From GCA-002841655 sp964446775 (GTDB lineage Bacteria > Patescibacteriota > Patescibacteriia > Patescibacteriales > UBA12465): a stretch of 6,454 bases of DNA. The translations under genes were made by a program, and so were the position numbers. Shown in pieces: positions 6,395-6,454 of this stretch. The notes below the pieces were generated by a model. That model saw only the letters and a list, made by a program, of their open reading frames with translations, was not told the DNA's origin and made no database searches. The stretch's first letter is position 1, and each line of letters opens with the position of its first letter. The stretch is from NCBI GenBank assembly GCA_964446775.1, contig CAYURA010000039.1, positions 1 to 6,454 of the forward strand. Direction: 5' to 3'.

Positions 6395-6431
6395 AAAAGC
6401 GTCTATCGAGTTATAGATGCTTTTATTATTT
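6395..6431 (+). terminator. Rho-independent terminator after hppA
   Basis: AAAAGCGTCTAT (6395-6406) pairs with ATAGATGCTTTT (6413-6424) over 12 base pairs, with one G-U, around a six-base loop. The descending arm runs into TTTTATTATTT (6421-6431). The A-tract before and T-tract after the stem make it potentially active in both directions, so it could also stop a minus-strand transcript entering from beyond the window. It lies 31 bases after the hppA stop codon. Confidence 0.88.
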
Positions 6432-6454
6432 AAGCTCTAATTATATTTTTTAGT

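Overview
The window is an AT-rich bacterial segment, roughly one third G+C by eye. It holds five intact protein genes and no RNA genes, transposons or CRISPR arrays. Gene content points to the Candidate Phyla Radiation (Patescibacteria). The signs are a small secreted two-helix T4SS-type pilin of the kind common in that group, a NusA that ends after its KH domains, a compact layout, and start codons with almost no Shine-Dalgarno sequence. All frames read through with the standard bacterial code, so there is no sign of UGA recoding. The lineage is an inference from gene families; there is no 16S rRNA here to confirm it.

The left half (57-2280) is a two-gene unit on the minus strand. A Wzx-like polysaccharide flippase (841-2280) is transcribed first, followed 7 bases later by an RluA-family rRNA pseudouridine synthase (57-833). 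A 109-base divergent intergenic region (2281-2389) carries a good promoter to the right and a weaker candidate to the left.

The right half is all on the plus strand: the pilin-like gene (2390-2803), nusA (2956-4275) and hppA (4315-6363). nusA encodes a transcription elongation and termination factor, and hppA encodes a membrane proton-pumping pyrophosphatase. hppA starts 39 bases after nusA with no terminator between, so they are probably co-transcribed. A strong stem-loop plus U-tract closes the unit at 6395-6431.

The most interesting non-coding part is the 152-base pilin-nusA gap. It holds a near-consensus extended -10 promoter, then a terminator-like hairpin beginning almost at the predicted transcription start, then a second -10 box. 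A 15-base sequence with internal dyad symmetry lies once on each side of the pilin gene, in inverted orientation, and may be an operator pair.

The genes do not form one obvious pathway. They combine envelope functions (flippase, pilin, ion-pumping PPase) with core information processing (rRNA modification, NusA). I found no convincing evidence of a wholly new system. The best leads are the nusA leader architecture and the paired dyad motif.
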